37,949 nt of DNA, taken from contig JAGCWQ010000157.1 of the NCBI GenBank assembly GCA_017961765.1, forward strand, positions 1 through 37,949, in the 5' to 3' direction. The stretch's first letter is position 1; every line of letters starts with the position of its first letter. A program made the position numbers and the translations under genes. The notes beneath the pieces are model-generated. The model made no database searches. It was given only the letters and a program-made list of their open reading frames with translations, and was not told the origin of the DNA. This stretch comes from Paludibacteraceae bacterium (GTDB lineage: Bacteria; Bacteroidota; Bacteroidia; Bacteroidales; Paludibacteraceae). Shown here piece after piece: positions 16,598 to 25,612 of this stretch.

Positions 16598-17317
16598 TCA
16601 CTCGTCTGCATCCTCATCGGAATCGTCTTTTTTGCCCTTCTCCTTCTTCGGTTTTCCAGAAAGGATGATGACAATCTCCCCTTTCGGCTCATGCTCCTCA
16701 AAATAAGCGGCCACCTCGTCGAGCGACCCTCTCACCGTCTGCTCATGCACCTTGGATATTTCCCGGGAGACAGAGACTTGTCGTTGTCCGCCCATCACTT
16801 CGGCAAATTGGCGCAATGCCTTGACCAAGCGGAAAGGAGACTCATACACAATCATAGTCCGCGACTCCTCTGCCAACTCCTTTATCTTAGTTTGGCGTCC
16901 CTTCTTCTGAGGCAGGAAGCCTTCGAAGCAGAAACGATCGTTCGGCAATCCCGAATCGACCAACGCAGGCACGAACGCTGTGGCTCCCGGCAGGCATTCC
17001 ACCTCGACACCGTTCTCCACACACTCGCGGACCAACAAGAATCCCGGGTCGGAGATAGCCGGAGTTCCCGCATCGGAAACCAAGGCCACAGTCTCACCCG
17101 CCTTGATCCTATCTACGACACCCCGCACCGTCTGATGCTCATTAAACTTATGATGCGACAACATTCGGTTCTCGATTTGGAAGTGCTTGAGCAATACGCT
17201 TGTAGTCCGCGTATCCTCCGCCAAAATCAAATCGGCCTCCTTCAAGACACGGATGGCACGAAACGTCATATCATCCAAATTGCCTACAGGCGTAGGCACC
17301 AAAAACAATTTTGCCAT
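16598..17317 (-). CDS. rsmI: 16S rRNA (cytidine(1402)-2'-O)-methyltransferase RsmI
   Basis: This 239-residue enzyme uses S-adenosylmethionine to methylate the ribose of C1402 in the decoding centre of 16S rRNA. It has the tetrapyrrole-methylase-like fold. Visible blocks are FLVPTPVGNLDDMTFRAIRVL (5-25), LILAEDTRTTSVLLKHF, ALVSDAGTPAISDPG and CLPGATAFVPALVDSGLPNDRF. The C-terminus ends with a highly charged tail of Lys then Asp and Glu (KPKKEKGKKDDSDEDADE) that is longer than in E. coli RsmI and probably disordered. The start lies 76 bp after the stop of the upstream unknown gene in the same orientation, so they are probably cotranscribed. Confidence 0.95.
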   Translation of the reverse strand: MAKLFLVPTPVGNLDDMTFRAIRVLKEADLILAEDTRTTSVLLKHFQIENRMLSHHKFNEHQTVRGVVDRIKAGETVALVSDAGTPAISDPGFLLVRECVENGVEVECLPGATAFVPALVDSGLPNDRFCFEGFLPQKKGRQTKIKELAEESRTMIVYESPFRLVKALRQFAEVMGGQRQVSVSREISKVHEQTVRGSLDEVAAYFEEHEPKGEIVIILSGKPKKEKGKKDDSDEDADE

Positions 17318-17393
17318 AAAGTAGTAGTGACCCCAAATTCACTTTTAAAGAGACCTAAAAATCCATTTAGACTCCATATTTAATCATCTAAGT

Positions 17394-18275
17394 TTAATCA
17401 ACACGGGAGAAACGGGCTTCCAGCAGCGCCATAAAGTCGGCCACCACTTCGTCTTCCTCATTCCATCCCAAACCTAAGACATACTGCCTCGCTTCCTTCA
17501 ACGAAGTCATCGAATCCAACTTCTCTATCGCCTCGTTCATTGCGGAGGGATTGTTAGAGAAAAGTTCCCGCTGATAACGGAACCTGTCGTTGATGTTGAT
17601 TGCCTTCTTCAAAGAAACCACGAAACGGCTCTCCGGTTTACGCACTTGGATCGTTTCGTTGAGCGAACGTACCCCCGTACGGAAACGCTCGTTGGTAATA
17701 ACCTTTTCTTGCGTTTCTTTAACAACTTTTGATGCAATAACCGTGCCTATTTCCTTTTCAGGCTCCAAATTTTTCTTTTCCTTCGGAGCTGAAGGAATCG
17801 GTTCTTTCTCTTTTTCAACTGGTTGAGAAGGTTCCTCTTTTTTCTTTTCTTCCGATTTTTTTTCTTCGACAGGATGAGAATCCACCACCGAGACCTTCAT
17901 TTCTGGCTCTTCAACTGGCTTCGAAGGTTCGGCTTTTATCTCGACTGGAATCTCCTCAACAGGAGCCTTTTCCTCCACCGTCGGGATAGGAGATTCCTCC
18001 CGTTTTGGTTCGTTTGGCGTGGATTTTGGTTCCTGAGGAATCGATTGGACACAAATGCCGGCATCCGCCAAATCCACCACGTGGGACAACTGTGTCTTTA
18101 TAGGAGAAGCAGTACTGCCGATGGCCGACAATCCGTCAAAAACGTTCCGAGCCTGCACCAATGCCAAATTCTTCACCACGGCAGGAACTGGATCCATGGC
18201 TCCCATTCCCTTTACAAGAAGTTCCAACTCCTTGATATCCTTCAAGATACTATCCAACAATTCAGTTTTTTCCAT
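17394..18275 (-). CDS. hypothetical protein with Pro/Glu/Lys-rich linker between two conserved ends
   Basis: I do not recognise a function. The 293-residue protein has no signal peptide or membrane segment. The N-terminus (1-85) looks helical (ELLDSILKDIKELELLVKG). Residues of about 90-190 are a low-complexity linker rich in Pro, Glu and Lys with repeated EEKAPVEE- and VEEPE-like pieces. The C-terminal 100 residues (from NERFRTGVRSLNETIQ) form a compact domain with RFVVSLKKAININDRFRYQRELF and ARQYVLGLGWNEEDEVVADFMALLEARF. The C-terminal part resembles Bacteroidetes proteins I have seen only as uncharacterised, so it is more likely the conserved functional part. It is upstream of rsmI and divergent from the GH30 gene. 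Confidence 0.85.
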   Translation of the reverse strand: MEKTELLDSILKDIKELELLVKGMGAMDPVPAVVKNLALVQARNVFDGLSAIGSTASPIKTQLSHVVDLADAGICVQSIPQEPKSTPNEPKREESPIPTVEEKAPVEEIPVEIKAEPSKPVEEPEMKVSVVDSHPVEEKKSEEKKKEEPSQPVEKEKEPIPSAPKEKKNLEPEKEIGTVIASKVVKETQEKVITNERFRTGVRSLNETIQVRKPESRFVVSLKKAININDRFRYQRELFSNNPSAMNEAIEKLDSMTSLKEARQYVLGLGWNEEDEVVADFMALLEARFSRVD

Positions 18276-18497
18276 ACCTCTATATTGGGTGATTGCTAAC
18301 TATTCACCATCAAAGAAGCGAAGTTACATAAATAATTGATTTTTACCAAACACAAGGAGGCCAAGACAATTGGGAAATTGGGGGCAATTCACAGAAACTT
18401 CATTTACCAAACAAGGAACCCTCAAGTTTTTACTTTAAGAAAACGGAGAGCACAAAATGAAATCAAAAATTTTTAACCCCAATTAAGCAATTATGAC

Positions 18498-18505
18498 TAT
18501 ATTTG
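18498..18505 (+). promoter_or_regulatory. putative -7 element of the GH30 gene
   Basis: TATATTTG followed by TGC matches TAnnTTTG. It lies 36 bp upstream of the first ATG at 18542. A T-rich stretch at about 18469-18475 is where a -33 box would be expected, but TTTG itself is absent. Confidence 0.55.
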
Positions 18506-18541
18506 TGCTAAGGGTGAGTTCGACTCATTCTTCATAAAAAC

Positions 18542-20791
18542 ATGCTACACATGAAAAAAAAGAACATTAAACGAATTGCATACTTAGGTCTGCTCTCCTT
18601 GTCTTGCGCACAAGCGAATGCAAGCGACGCAAACATCTCCGTGAACCCAGGCGACACGAAACAAACCATCGAAGGCATCGGCGGAGGAATCGTATATTAC
18701 CAAAACTGGTACACGGCACACAAAAACAAGGCGGCCATCTACGACACCCTGTTCAACGGACTCGGCATCTCCGGATTGCGCTTAGGCAACTGGTCGCAAG
18801 AGATGGACAAAGATTTGAGCAACGACGCTGAGATCGTAAACGAAGCAAAAAAACGGTTGGGCAAGAGTTTCTTCATCGAGATGTCCTCTTGGAGCGCACC
18901 GGCCTCACTGAAAGCGAACAACTCGCTCAACGGAAGCAACGGAGGCGTAAAGGCTTCCCTCGCCAAAGAGAACGGACAGTTCGTCTATGACAAATTCGGA
19001 CAATGGTGGCGCCGATCACTCGAACGCTACCACGCCGTGGGCATCTACCCCGACTATATCAGTATCCAAAACGAGCCGGACATGGACGCCCAATATGAAG
19101 CGACGCTCTTCGACGAGAAGGAGAGCAATGAAATCGCCTCCTACGGGAAAGCCTTGAAAGCCGTGTATGATGCCATGGAGGGCATGGAGAACCGCCCTAA
19201 ATTCATGGGGCCAGAACCTCTCGGCATAGGTTGGAACAACACACAGAAATATCTCAACGAACTGGATCTCAACTTGCTCGACGGAATCTGTTTCCACTAC
19301 TACCATAGCGGAGACCAGTCGCACGACAACGATAAATATAGCTACCCCGATGACTATATCAACGCCATGAAGGGACTCGCCACCTACCAGAGCCAAAAGC
19401 CTCTTTTCATGACAGAAAACTGCTCCATGCGCGACCAGCGGAAGCAGGATGCCCTACACACGGCTTGGATCATCTCCAACGCCTTCAACTACAACTTAGT
19501 GGCCTCCTACCTCCATTGGAATCTGCTTTGGGGTGAGTCGGGCGGTTGCATCACCGTTGACAATCCATGGGATGAAAGCCAATGGAAATCAGACAAGGGA
19601 TTCACCGTTCAATCTGAATACCACGGACTTAGGCACTTCTCTAAATTCGTACAGAGAGGTTGGCAGGTCGTAAGTTCCTCTTCGACAGACCAAGACGTGA
19701 TAAGCACGGCTTTCAAATCACCAAACGGAGAGGAGTTCACAATCGTCCTGATCAACAAGGGACACGGCGACAAGTCCGCCAGCATCGCCATAGGCGGCGA
19801 CTCGCCAGAAGAGGGGCAAATCATCCAAACCGTTCCTGACAAGGAGGTATGGAGCCAAGTGATCGGCAACTATACCAAAGGGTCGGAGGTGTCGCTTCCT
19901 TCCAACAGCGTCACGACCATCACGATGAAAGCAGGACGCACCATCGAATGGAACATCGAGTCACAAAGCGACCCATGCGAATCCGCTCATAATGTCGCCC
20001 TCAACATCAGCAAGGATTTGGATTCCGAGGCAACGATTTACCTCAACAGCGTAGCCAAAGTAAAAGACATCAAAGCCTCCTCCATTTGGATGAACGAAGA
20101 GGGCACCTTCGGATGGGAAGCAGAAAATGCCTTGGTGGTCGGAGACGAAGGCCGCTGGGGTGCAGCAGGAACAACCGACGAATGGCTCGAAATCGATTTG
20201 GAAGAGCCAACCATCATCACCAGTGCCATCATTGACGAGACATCAGGCATCGGATGCAACATCCGTTCCTACGAACTTCAATACGAGAAAGAGGGCGAAT
20301 GGGTCACCATCGAATCGGGAGCCTCCATAGGAAGCAACTACACCACTCAGTTCGAGCCTGTCAAATCGGATAAATTCCGTCTTTTCATCGCGACATCCGA
20401 CTGCATCAACGTCAACTACTTCGGATTGTTGGGCAAGGAAGAGAAACTAACCACAAACAAGAGCACCAGTTTCGAACTCCCTCCTTTGGGAATAGAGACT
20501 TACCTCACACTTGAGAAGGACGGACTCATCCTTAGCAAATCCGAAACCATTCCAGCCTGCACCCTCACACAAACAGATGAGGCAACGGCAGAGGAAGAGA
20601 CACTCTCCTACCAAGACGGAGTTCTCCTATTCCATGCCACCAAAGCAGTGCAGGTGAAAGTTTTCAACGCTCAAGGCAACCAAATTTACGAAGGAATCGC
20701 CAAACAAGGAGACAACTCCATCCCCGTAGGCAAACAAGGTCTATTGATCGTACTTATAGGAGAGAGTGCTTATAAAGTTTTGGCAAAATAA
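18542..20791 (+). CDS. secreted GH30 family glycosidase with C-terminal beta domains
   Basis: This 749-residue exported enzyme has a GH30 catalytic domain, a family acting on xylan, glucuronoxylan, beta-1,6-glucan or similar polymers. The signal region is MKKKNIKRIAYLGLLSLSCAQANA; cleavage after ANA or lipidation at the Cys are both possible. The domain begins QTIEGIGGGIVY (41-52). The acid/base is Glu178 in ISIQNEPDMD and the nucleophile Glu292 in FMTENCS; LHWNLLWGESGG is the next strand. After the GH30 beta-sandwich, a region at about 475-632 looks like a discoidin/F5-8C type carbohydrate-binding domain (EWLEIDLEEPTIITSAIID). The last 50 residues (VKVFNAQGNQIYEG to KVLAK) resemble a type IX secretion sorting tail. 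The ATG at 18551 is an equally good start. Substrate is not determinable. Confidence 0.9.
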   Translation: MLHMKKKNIKRIAYLGLLSLSCAQANASDANISVNPGDTKQTIEGIGGGIVYYQNWYTAHKNKAAIYDTLFNGLGISGLRLGNWSQEMDKDLSNDAEIVNEAKKRLGKSFFIEMSSWSAPASLKANNSLNGSNGGVKASLAKENGQFVYDKFGQWWRRSLERYHAVGIYPDYISIQNEPDMDAQYEATLFDEKESNEIASYGKALKAVYDAMEGMENRPKFMGPEPLGIGWNNTQKYLNELDLNLLDGICFHYYHSGDQSHDNDKYSYPDDYINAMKGLATYQSQKPLFMTENCSMRDQRKQDALHTAWIISNAFNYNLVASYLHWNLLWGESGGCITVDNPWDESQWKSDKGFTVQSEYHGLRHFSKFVQRGWQVVSSSSTDQDVISTAFKSPNGEEFTIVLINKGHGDKSASIAIGGDSPEEGQIIQTVPDKEVWSQVIGNYTKGSEVSLPSNSVTTITMKAGRTIEWNIESQSDPCESAHNVALNISKDLDSEATIYLNSVAKVKDIKASSIWMNEEGTFGWEAENALVVGDEGRWGAAGTTDEWLEIDLEEPTIITSAIIDETSGIGCNIRSYELQYEKEGEWVTIESGASIGSNYTTQFEPVKSDKFRLFIATSDCINVNYFGLLGKEEKLTTNKSTSFELPPLGIETYLTLEKDGLILSKSETIPACTLTQTDEATAEEETLSYQDGVLLFHATKAVQVKVFNAQGNQIYEGIAKQGDNSIPVGKQGLLIVLIGESAYKVLAK

Positions 20792-20810
20792 GCGTAAAAA
20801 ATAACGGAAA

Positions 20811-21914
20811 ATGAAGTTTTCGCTATCACAACCCTTCACGCTCGACAGGACGGTGAGATTAGTCATCTTCAGTGTCCTTGCTGTGCTGGTGATTCTGGTG
20901 GTCAAGTACCTCAGTCCCGTACTGCTGCCCTTCTTCGTGGCATGGCTGTTCGCCTACCTGCTATACCCCGTCATACTGTTCGTCCAGAATAAGATGAGGA
21001 TTCGGAACCGCATCTTAGCCATCGCCTTAGTGATGGCCTTGATCGTAGCCGTCATGGCAGGAGCCCTCCTATTTTTCATTCCCTCCATCCTATCCGAATT
21101 ATATAGTCTGAAGGGGGTACTCGTCAATTGGGCGCAAGAGGAGAACAACATATCCCTGCCGGAAGAGTGGAGGCAGTACCTGCACCAATGGCTCGTCGGA
21201 ATCGATGTGAAAGCGTTGCTTCAAAAGGAGACCATCATCTCCTCCATCAAGGGCATATTTCCCCATGCGTGGGGATTGCTGAACAATACAATCAGCCTTG
21301 TCATCAGTTCGTTCATTGCCTTCCTCGTGACACTCTACGTCTTCTTCATCCTGAAGGATTACGAAAAACTAAAAGACGGCTTCATCGCCGCAGTGCCACG
21401 CAAGCACAAGAATTTCGCAGGAGCCCTGATTGACGACATGGGCAACAAGATGAGCAAATACTACCGTGGACAAGCCCTGGTAGCCCTCATCGTAGGCGTG
21501 CTTTTCGCCATCGGCTTCTCCATCATCGGAATGCCTCTTTGCATCCTGATGGGAGCCATCATCGGAATCCTCAACCTGGTTCCCTACTTGCAGATTGCCA
21601 GCATTCCCGTCACCATCCTGCTGATGCTGATCGAATGCATCAAGACAAATGAATCCATCGGGGTAGGACTGCTCTCATTAGGAGTGGTCTATGCGGTCGT
21701 ACAACTGATACAAGACCTTTTCCTCGTGCCCAAGATCATGGGTAAGACGATGGGGCTCAACCCTGCCATCATCCTGCTCTCCCTCTCCATTTGGGGAATG
21801 CTGTTAGGTGTGTTGGGGCTTATCATCGCACTCCCCGTCACCTCACTCCTGCTCACCTACTACAAACGATACGTTCTCGTGAAAATCGAAGAAGCGGAGG
21901 AGGCTCCCAAATGA
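20811..21914 (+). CDS. AI-2E family transporter (PerM/TqsA family membrane protein)
   Basis: This 367-residue inner-membrane protein belongs to the AI-2E exporter family (UPF0118, PerM). There are about eight hydrophobic segments: an N-terminal pair (VRLVIFSVLAVLVILVVKYL, LPFFVAWLFAYLLYPVILF), a third near residue 65-85, then a more polar central part with EWRQYLHQWLVG, then a run of five including the family-typical GMPLCILMGAIIGILNLVPYLQIASIP and the end block VPKIMGKTMGLNPAIILLSLSIWGMLLGVLGLIIALPV. The family includes a proposed autoinducer-2 exporter and Na+/H+ antiporters, so the substrate is open. It starts 19 bp after the GH30 gene, probably sharing its transcript, and is followed by prmC. 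Confidence 0.93.
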   Translation: MKFSLSQPFTLDRTVRLVIFSVLAVLVILVVKYLSPVLLPFFVAWLFAYLLYPVILFVQNKMRIRNRILAIALVMALIVAVMAGALLFFIPSILSELYSLKGVLVNWAQEENNISLPEEWRQYLHQWLVGIDVKALLQKETIISSIKGIFPHAWGLLNNTISLVISSFIAFLVTLYVFFILKDYEKLKDGFIAAVPRKHKNFAGALIDDMGNKMSKYYRGQALVALIVGVLFAIGFSIIGMPLCILMGAIIGILNLVPYLQIASIPVTILLMLIECIKTNESIGVGLLSLGVVYAVVQLIQDLFLVPKIMGKTMGLNPAIILLSLSIWGMLLGVLGLIIALPVTSLLLTYYKRYVLVKIEEAEEAPK

Positions 21915-21973
21915 CATTTTAACTGAATTCAAAAAAGATCAATTCATAGATAGGCATCTAAACAAAAACAATC

Positions 21974-22819
21974 ATGCGCAATACGCTCAACTATTTCTAC
22001 GATCAATTGGCAGGCATCTATTCCCGTAATGAGATACAAAGCATCTGCTTCATGGTAATGCAGAACCTCTGCGGCTGTTCCAAAGCGGCACTCTTCGCTG
22101 CCGACTCCTTGACACTGACAGAGGAGCAACAAACCCGCCTCAACGCACTGATGGATCGGTTACAGAAAAAAGAACCCATCCAATACATCATCGGCCACTG
22201 CCACTTCTTCGACATCAACTTGGAAGTGAACCGAAACGTGCTCATTCCCCGTCCCGAAACGGAGGAGTTGGTAGAGTGGATATTGAAAGACAACCCACAG
22301 AAAGAGGGCTCGCTATTCGACATCTGCACAGGTAGCGGTTGCATCGCCATCACCATCAAAAAATACAAGCCCAATTTCCAAGTCTCCGCACTCGACCTCT
22401 CTAAGGAGGCCATCGCCACGGCCAAAAGGAATGCGGAGAAGAACGAATGCGAGATCCGCTTCATTACGGACGACATCCTCGCTCCCCAACATATAACCGA
22501 GGAGAAATACGACATCATCGTCAGCAATCCACCCTATGTGATGGAGAAAGAGAAAGCACAGATGGAAGCCAACGTACTGGAATACGAGCCCGCCATGGCC
22601 CTTTTCGTTCCGAACGAGAACCCTCTGCTTTTCTACGAATCCATCGGAAGATTCGGACTCACGCACCTCAACGAAGGAGGAAAACTCTACTTCGAAATCA
22701 ATGAAGCACTTGGGAAAGAGACAAAAGAATTGTTAGAGAATCAAGGCTACCAAGATGTGACCCTCAAAAAGGACATATTTGGGAAAGACCGTATGATTTG
22801 CGCCCTTCTAAACCACTAA
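21974..22819 (+). CDS. prmC: release factor glutamine methyltransferase PrmC
   Basis: This 281-residue SAM-dependent enzyme methylates the Gln of the GGQ motif in peptide chain release factors. The N-terminal helical domain contains RLQKKEPIQYIIGHCHFFDINLEVN. The methyltransferase domain has RPETEELVEW (about 93-102), the SAM loop LFDICTGSGCIAITI, and the catalytic NPPYVME motif near residue 183. The length and motif order are standard for PrmC (HemK). The start at 21974 gives MRNTLNYFYDQLAGIYSRNEI, typical for the family. It follows the AI-2E gene by 59 bp and is 6 bp upstream of recX, so prmC and recX form a tight pair. Confidence 0.96.
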   Translation: MRNTLNYFYDQLAGIYSRNEIQSICFMVMQNLCGCSKAALFAADSLTLTEEQQTRLNALMDRLQKKEPIQYIIGHCHFFDINLEVNRNVLIPRPETEELVEWILKDNPQKEGSLFDICTGSGCIAITIKKYKPNFQVSALDLSKEAIATAKRNAEKNECEIRFITDDILAPQHITEEKYDIIVSNPPYVMEKEKAQMEANVLEYEPAMALFVPNENPLLFYESIGRFGLTHLNEGGKLYFEINEALGKETKELLENQGYQDVTLKKDIFGKDRMICALLNH

Positions 22820-22825
22820 ACCAGC

Positions 22826-23299
22826 ATGAAAAAAACGCTTTCATACGAAGAGGCATTGGCAAAATCAGCAGCGCTATGCTCCCTTTCCGAAAAATGCATA
22901 TCGGATATTCAAAAAAAATTATTATCTTGGGGAATAAATAACGAAGAGAGCGAAAAAATCATAGTACGGCTCCTGCAGGAGCGGTACATCGACGAGAATC
23001 GATTCGCAAAATTCTTCGTTAAAGATAAACATCGGTTCGCAAAATGGGGAAAGGGCAAAATCATCCATGCGCTGAAAGAGAAGGGCATCAGTTCGGAGAA
23101 TATCCAAGAAGCCATCGAGCAAATTGAAGAGGAGGATTATTCCGAACAGTTGGAGACCCTGCTGAAGGCCAAGTTGAAGAGCATCAAATACAAAAACGCC
23201 TACGATGCAAAAGCCAAGCTGATCCGTTTTGGTCTAGGACGCGGATTTGAGTACGATGCCATCCTCGATGCCATAAAAAAGTTCGACATCGAAGAGTGA
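22826..23299 (+). CDS. recX: regulatory protein RecX
   Basis: This 157-residue protein matches RecX, which binds RecA filaments and limits their extension or activity. It is built of three-helix repeats, with the family blocks ALCSLSEKCISDIQKKLLSWGI, IVRLLQERYIDENRFAKFFVKDKHRFAKWGKGKIIHALKEKGIS and a C-terminal AKLIRFGLGRGFEYDAILDAIKKF. The ERYIDENRFAK piece is the most recognisable. The length is usual (about 150-160). It starts 6 bp after prmC. No recA lies in this window. Confidence 0.93.
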   Translation: MKKTLSYEEALAKSAALCSLSEKCISDIQKKLLSWGINNEESEKIIVRLLQERYIDENRFAKFFVKDKHRFAKWGKGKIIHALKEKGISSENIQEAIEQIEEEDYSEQLETLLKAKLKSIKYKNAYDAKAKLIRFGLGRGFEYDAILDAIKKFDIEE

Positions 23300-23403
23300 T
23301 TTACGGCTTCCTTTTCAACCCTCTCTGAGAGCGGGAAGGTTTCCTCTCGTACTCCATTCACCAATCGATGGAACGAATGTCAAACCCTCCAAAAATTAAA
23401 GTT

Positions 23404-24324
23404 ATGAAACTAAAAACTATACTCAACAAAACGAAAGGATATTTCAGCAATGACCGGTATTGGGTCAAGGCGCTCCTTATCCTATTCATTCCTGCCTTCT
23501 TTCTCTGCTTGGGACATATCCTAAGTCTGGGAATTTGCAAGATAGGCAACATCTCTGATGCAGTGAACCAAATACGTGTTGCGCAAGTCATGCTTGGCCT
23601 ACTCGTCTTTGTCACTTCCGCGCTGATCCTAGGATTCCTATTCAGCCGCAACCCCCGCAAACTGCTTGCACTGAAAGAGGGCAACGGCATGGCCATCCTA
23701 CTCTCTTGCGTGGTGGCACTCCTTTCTATTCCGCTGATCAACTACATCACCGTACTGAACGAGAGTCTCATCCCTGACTCCTTGGGTTATATCAAAGAGT
23801 TGGAAAACAAGAACGACGAACTGATTAGAATGATGTTGGACAACATGGGCATAGGAGGACTACTGCTGAACATCTTCGTTATGGCATTGCTTCCCGCCGT
23901 CAGCGAGGAGCTCTTCTTCCGGGGCATGATCCTCGGCACCATCCGACGAAGCATCAAGAATCCCCATATCTGCATTTGGATTACAGCCTTGCTTTTCGGC
24001 CTCATCCACTTCCAGATAGGGAAAATCATTCCGATCATCCTCATGGGGGGACTATTCGGCTACCTGCGCGTCTGGAGCAAGTCGTTGTGGCTTTCCATCA
24101 CCGCCCATTTCACCAACAACGTGGTTATCGTCCTCTACTACTTCTTCATCAAAGGAGAAACCTACGGAATGGACCCGGAGAATATTGGAACAAGCGGCAC
24201 GCCTTGGATTTTGGTGGTCTTCGCCATCCTGTTCGTAGCCACGTTGTATGACATACATCGGTTGGCAAAGATTGGTCCGAGAAGAACAGACATCGAAGAA
24301 GAGGGAAACAAAACGTTAGGATAG
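23404..24324 (+). CDS. CPBP family intramembrane glutamic endopeptidase
   Basis: This membrane protein of about 306 residues belongs to the CPBP (CAAX protease and bacteriocin-processing, Abi) family. It has about eight hydrophobic segments. The conserved motif 1 is PAVSEELFFRGMILG (Glu-Glu and Arg), motif 2 is LLFGLIHFQIGKIIPIILMGGLFGYL (His) and motif 3 is LWLSITAHFTNNVVIVL (His and Asn). These residues make the intramembrane active site. Substrates in Bacteroidetes are unknown. The ATG at 23404 (MKLKTILNKTKGYF) follows an A-rich stretch and is preferred; an in-frame ATG at 23368 would add 12 residues. It lies about 100 bp after recX. Confidence 0.9.
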   Translation: MKLKTILNKTKGYFSNDRYWVKALLILFIPAFFLCLGHILSLGICKIGNISDAVNQIRVAQVMLGLLVFVTSALILGFLFSRNPRKLLALKEGNGMAILLSCVVALLSIPLINYITVLNESLIPDSLGYIKELENKNDELIRMMLDNMGIGGLLLNIFVMALLPAVSEELFFRGMILGTIRRSIKNPHICIWITALLFGLIHFQIGKIIPIILMGGLFGYLRVWSKSLWLSITAHFTNNVVIVLYYFFIKGETYGMDPENIGTSGTPWILVVFAILFVATLYDIHRLAKIGPRRTDIEEEGNKTLG

Positions 24325-24350
24325 AATAAAGGGACTTCCCATAATTGAAA

Positions 24351-24381
24351 AGGCGGAAATGCAATGAATGTATTTCCGCCT
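24351..24381. terminator. bidirectional terminator between the CPBP gene and folE
   Basis: AGGCGGAAAT pairs with ATTTCCGCCT (10 bp) around an 11-nt loop, followed by TCCTATTTT on the plus strand and TTTTCAATT on the minus strand. It lies between the convergent stops at 24324 and 24406. Confidence 0.85.
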
Positions 24382-24405
24382 TCCTATTTTAAATTCACAC
24401 CTTAG

Positions 24406-25017
24406 TTACTTACGACTAATCAGATTGACGAATTCCTCACGCGTCTTTGCCGTATTGAAAATGCCGGTAAAATCGGAGGTGGTCGTCACGGAGTGCATCT
24501 TCTGCACGCCACGCATCTGCATACACATGTGCTGAGCCTCCAAAACCACCATGACGCCCAATGGCTCCAACGTGTCTTGGATGCAATCCTTGATTTGGGT
24601 CGTCAGGCGCTCCTGAATCTGCAACCGACGGGAAAGAATCTCCACCACCCTGGCAATCTTACTCAAGCCCGTAATCTTGTTGTTCGGAATATAGGCCACA
24701 TGCGCCTTACCGAAGAAGGGCAAAAGATGGTGTTCGCACAACGAATAGAAATCGATGTCCTTCACGATGACCATCTGACGATACTCCTCCTCGAACATCG
24801 CCGAACGCAACACCTCGCACGGATCCAACTTATAACCGTAAGTCATGAACTGCATGGCACGAGCCACTCGTTCGGGCGTTTTCAACAACCCCTCCCGTTC
24901 AGGATCCTCACCAAGGAGGGAGAGTGTTTGCTTAAAAAGCGGAGCCAACTCTGCCGTCTTCTCGGCACTGGGAAACTTCGCCAAATCCCAAGGTTTTATC
25001 TCTAAATCTTTATCCAT
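24406..25017 (-). CDS. folE: GTP cyclohydrolase I
   Basis: This 203-residue enzyme converts GTP to 7,8-dihydroneopterin triphosphate, the first step of tetrahydrofolate synthesis. The family signature is complete: [19 protein letters not shown] (about 45-63), [25 protein letters not shown] with the zinc Cys and His ligands, [28 protein letters not shown], and the second Cys in [14 protein letters not shown], then [12 protein letters not shown]. The length is normal. The gene is downstream of the SPOR-domain gene by 23 bp on the same strand and is likely cotranscribed with it. Confidence 0.97.
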   Translation of the reverse strand: MDKDLEIKPWDLAKFPSAEKTAELAPLFKQTLSLLGEDPEREGLLKTPERVARAMQFMTYGYKLDPCEVLRSAMFEEEYRQMVIVKDIDFYSLCEHHLLPFFGKAHVAYIPNNKITGLSKIARVVEILSRRLQIQERLTTQIKDCIQDTLEPLGVMVVLEAQHMCMQMRGVQKMHSVTTTSDFTGIFNTAKTREEFVNLISRK

Positions 25018-25040
25018 AATCGAACTAATTCATGAAAACC

Positions 25041-25547
25041 TTATCTTCTTTTCTCCGCCTGCTCGAAAGTCAAGTCGCGCGTCTCCTCATCCTTCACGAC
25101 CAAGACATCCGTAGAGAATTCGGGGAACTCCTTCTTGATTGTATTGGCAGCCACCAACGCCTCCGTATAGGTGCGATAGTCGCCCACCCTCAACTTCCAG
25201 AACGGGGAAGAGAAACTCACATAATAAGGGAGGTCGGGCATCTTCTCCTTCATCTGCTTTTCACGAGCATAAGCCTCTTCCTTGGCCTTCTTCTGTCCGT
25301 TGCTCATATAGACCTGCACCCTATATCCCGTATAAAAGATATAGAGGTCCTCTTCCGACTCCTGCAACTGTTTTTTCAAAAGCACCGCCATCTTGGGGTC
25401 TTGGGAGATAGTCACCTTTCCCTGCCCTGCCGACGAAGCCGACACAGAGGAAATCACACCTGCAGGCGTCACCTTATCTTTCTTCGATTGAGAAAAGGCC
25501 ACCAACGAGACTGAAACGAAAAACACGAATGCAAATAATCTTCTCAT
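25041..25547 (-). CDS. exported SPOR-domain protein
   Basis: This 168-residue protein has a signal peptide (MRRLFAFVFFVSVSLVAFS, cleavage near AFS-QS) and a C-terminal SPOR domain at about 85-160: YRVQVYMSNGQKKAKEEAYAREKQM, then PYYVSFSSPFWKLRVGDYRTYTEALVAANTIKKEF. SPOR domains bind denuded peptidoglycan glycan strands, often at the division septum. The start was set at the ATG at 25547, where the signal peptide begins; longer versions would add an unsuitable hydrophilic leader. It is placed between panE and folE in one orientation. In several Bacteroidales I recall a SPOR gene beside folE, which fits. A septal or envelope role is inference. Confidence 0.9.
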   Translation of the reverse strand: MRRLFAFVFFVSVSLVAFSQSKKDKVTPAGVISSVSASSAGQGKVTISQDPKMAVLLKKQLQESEEDLYIFYTGYRVQVYMSNGQKKAKEEAYAREKQMKEKMPDLPYYVSFSSPFWKLRVGDYRTYTEALVAANTIKKEFPEFSTDVLVVKDEETRDLTFEQAEKRR

Positions 25548-25612
25548 GACATCATATATTTTTAGGTGAACCCATGTCAACAACCACGAATCCAGCCTTC
25601 CGTATTACTATA

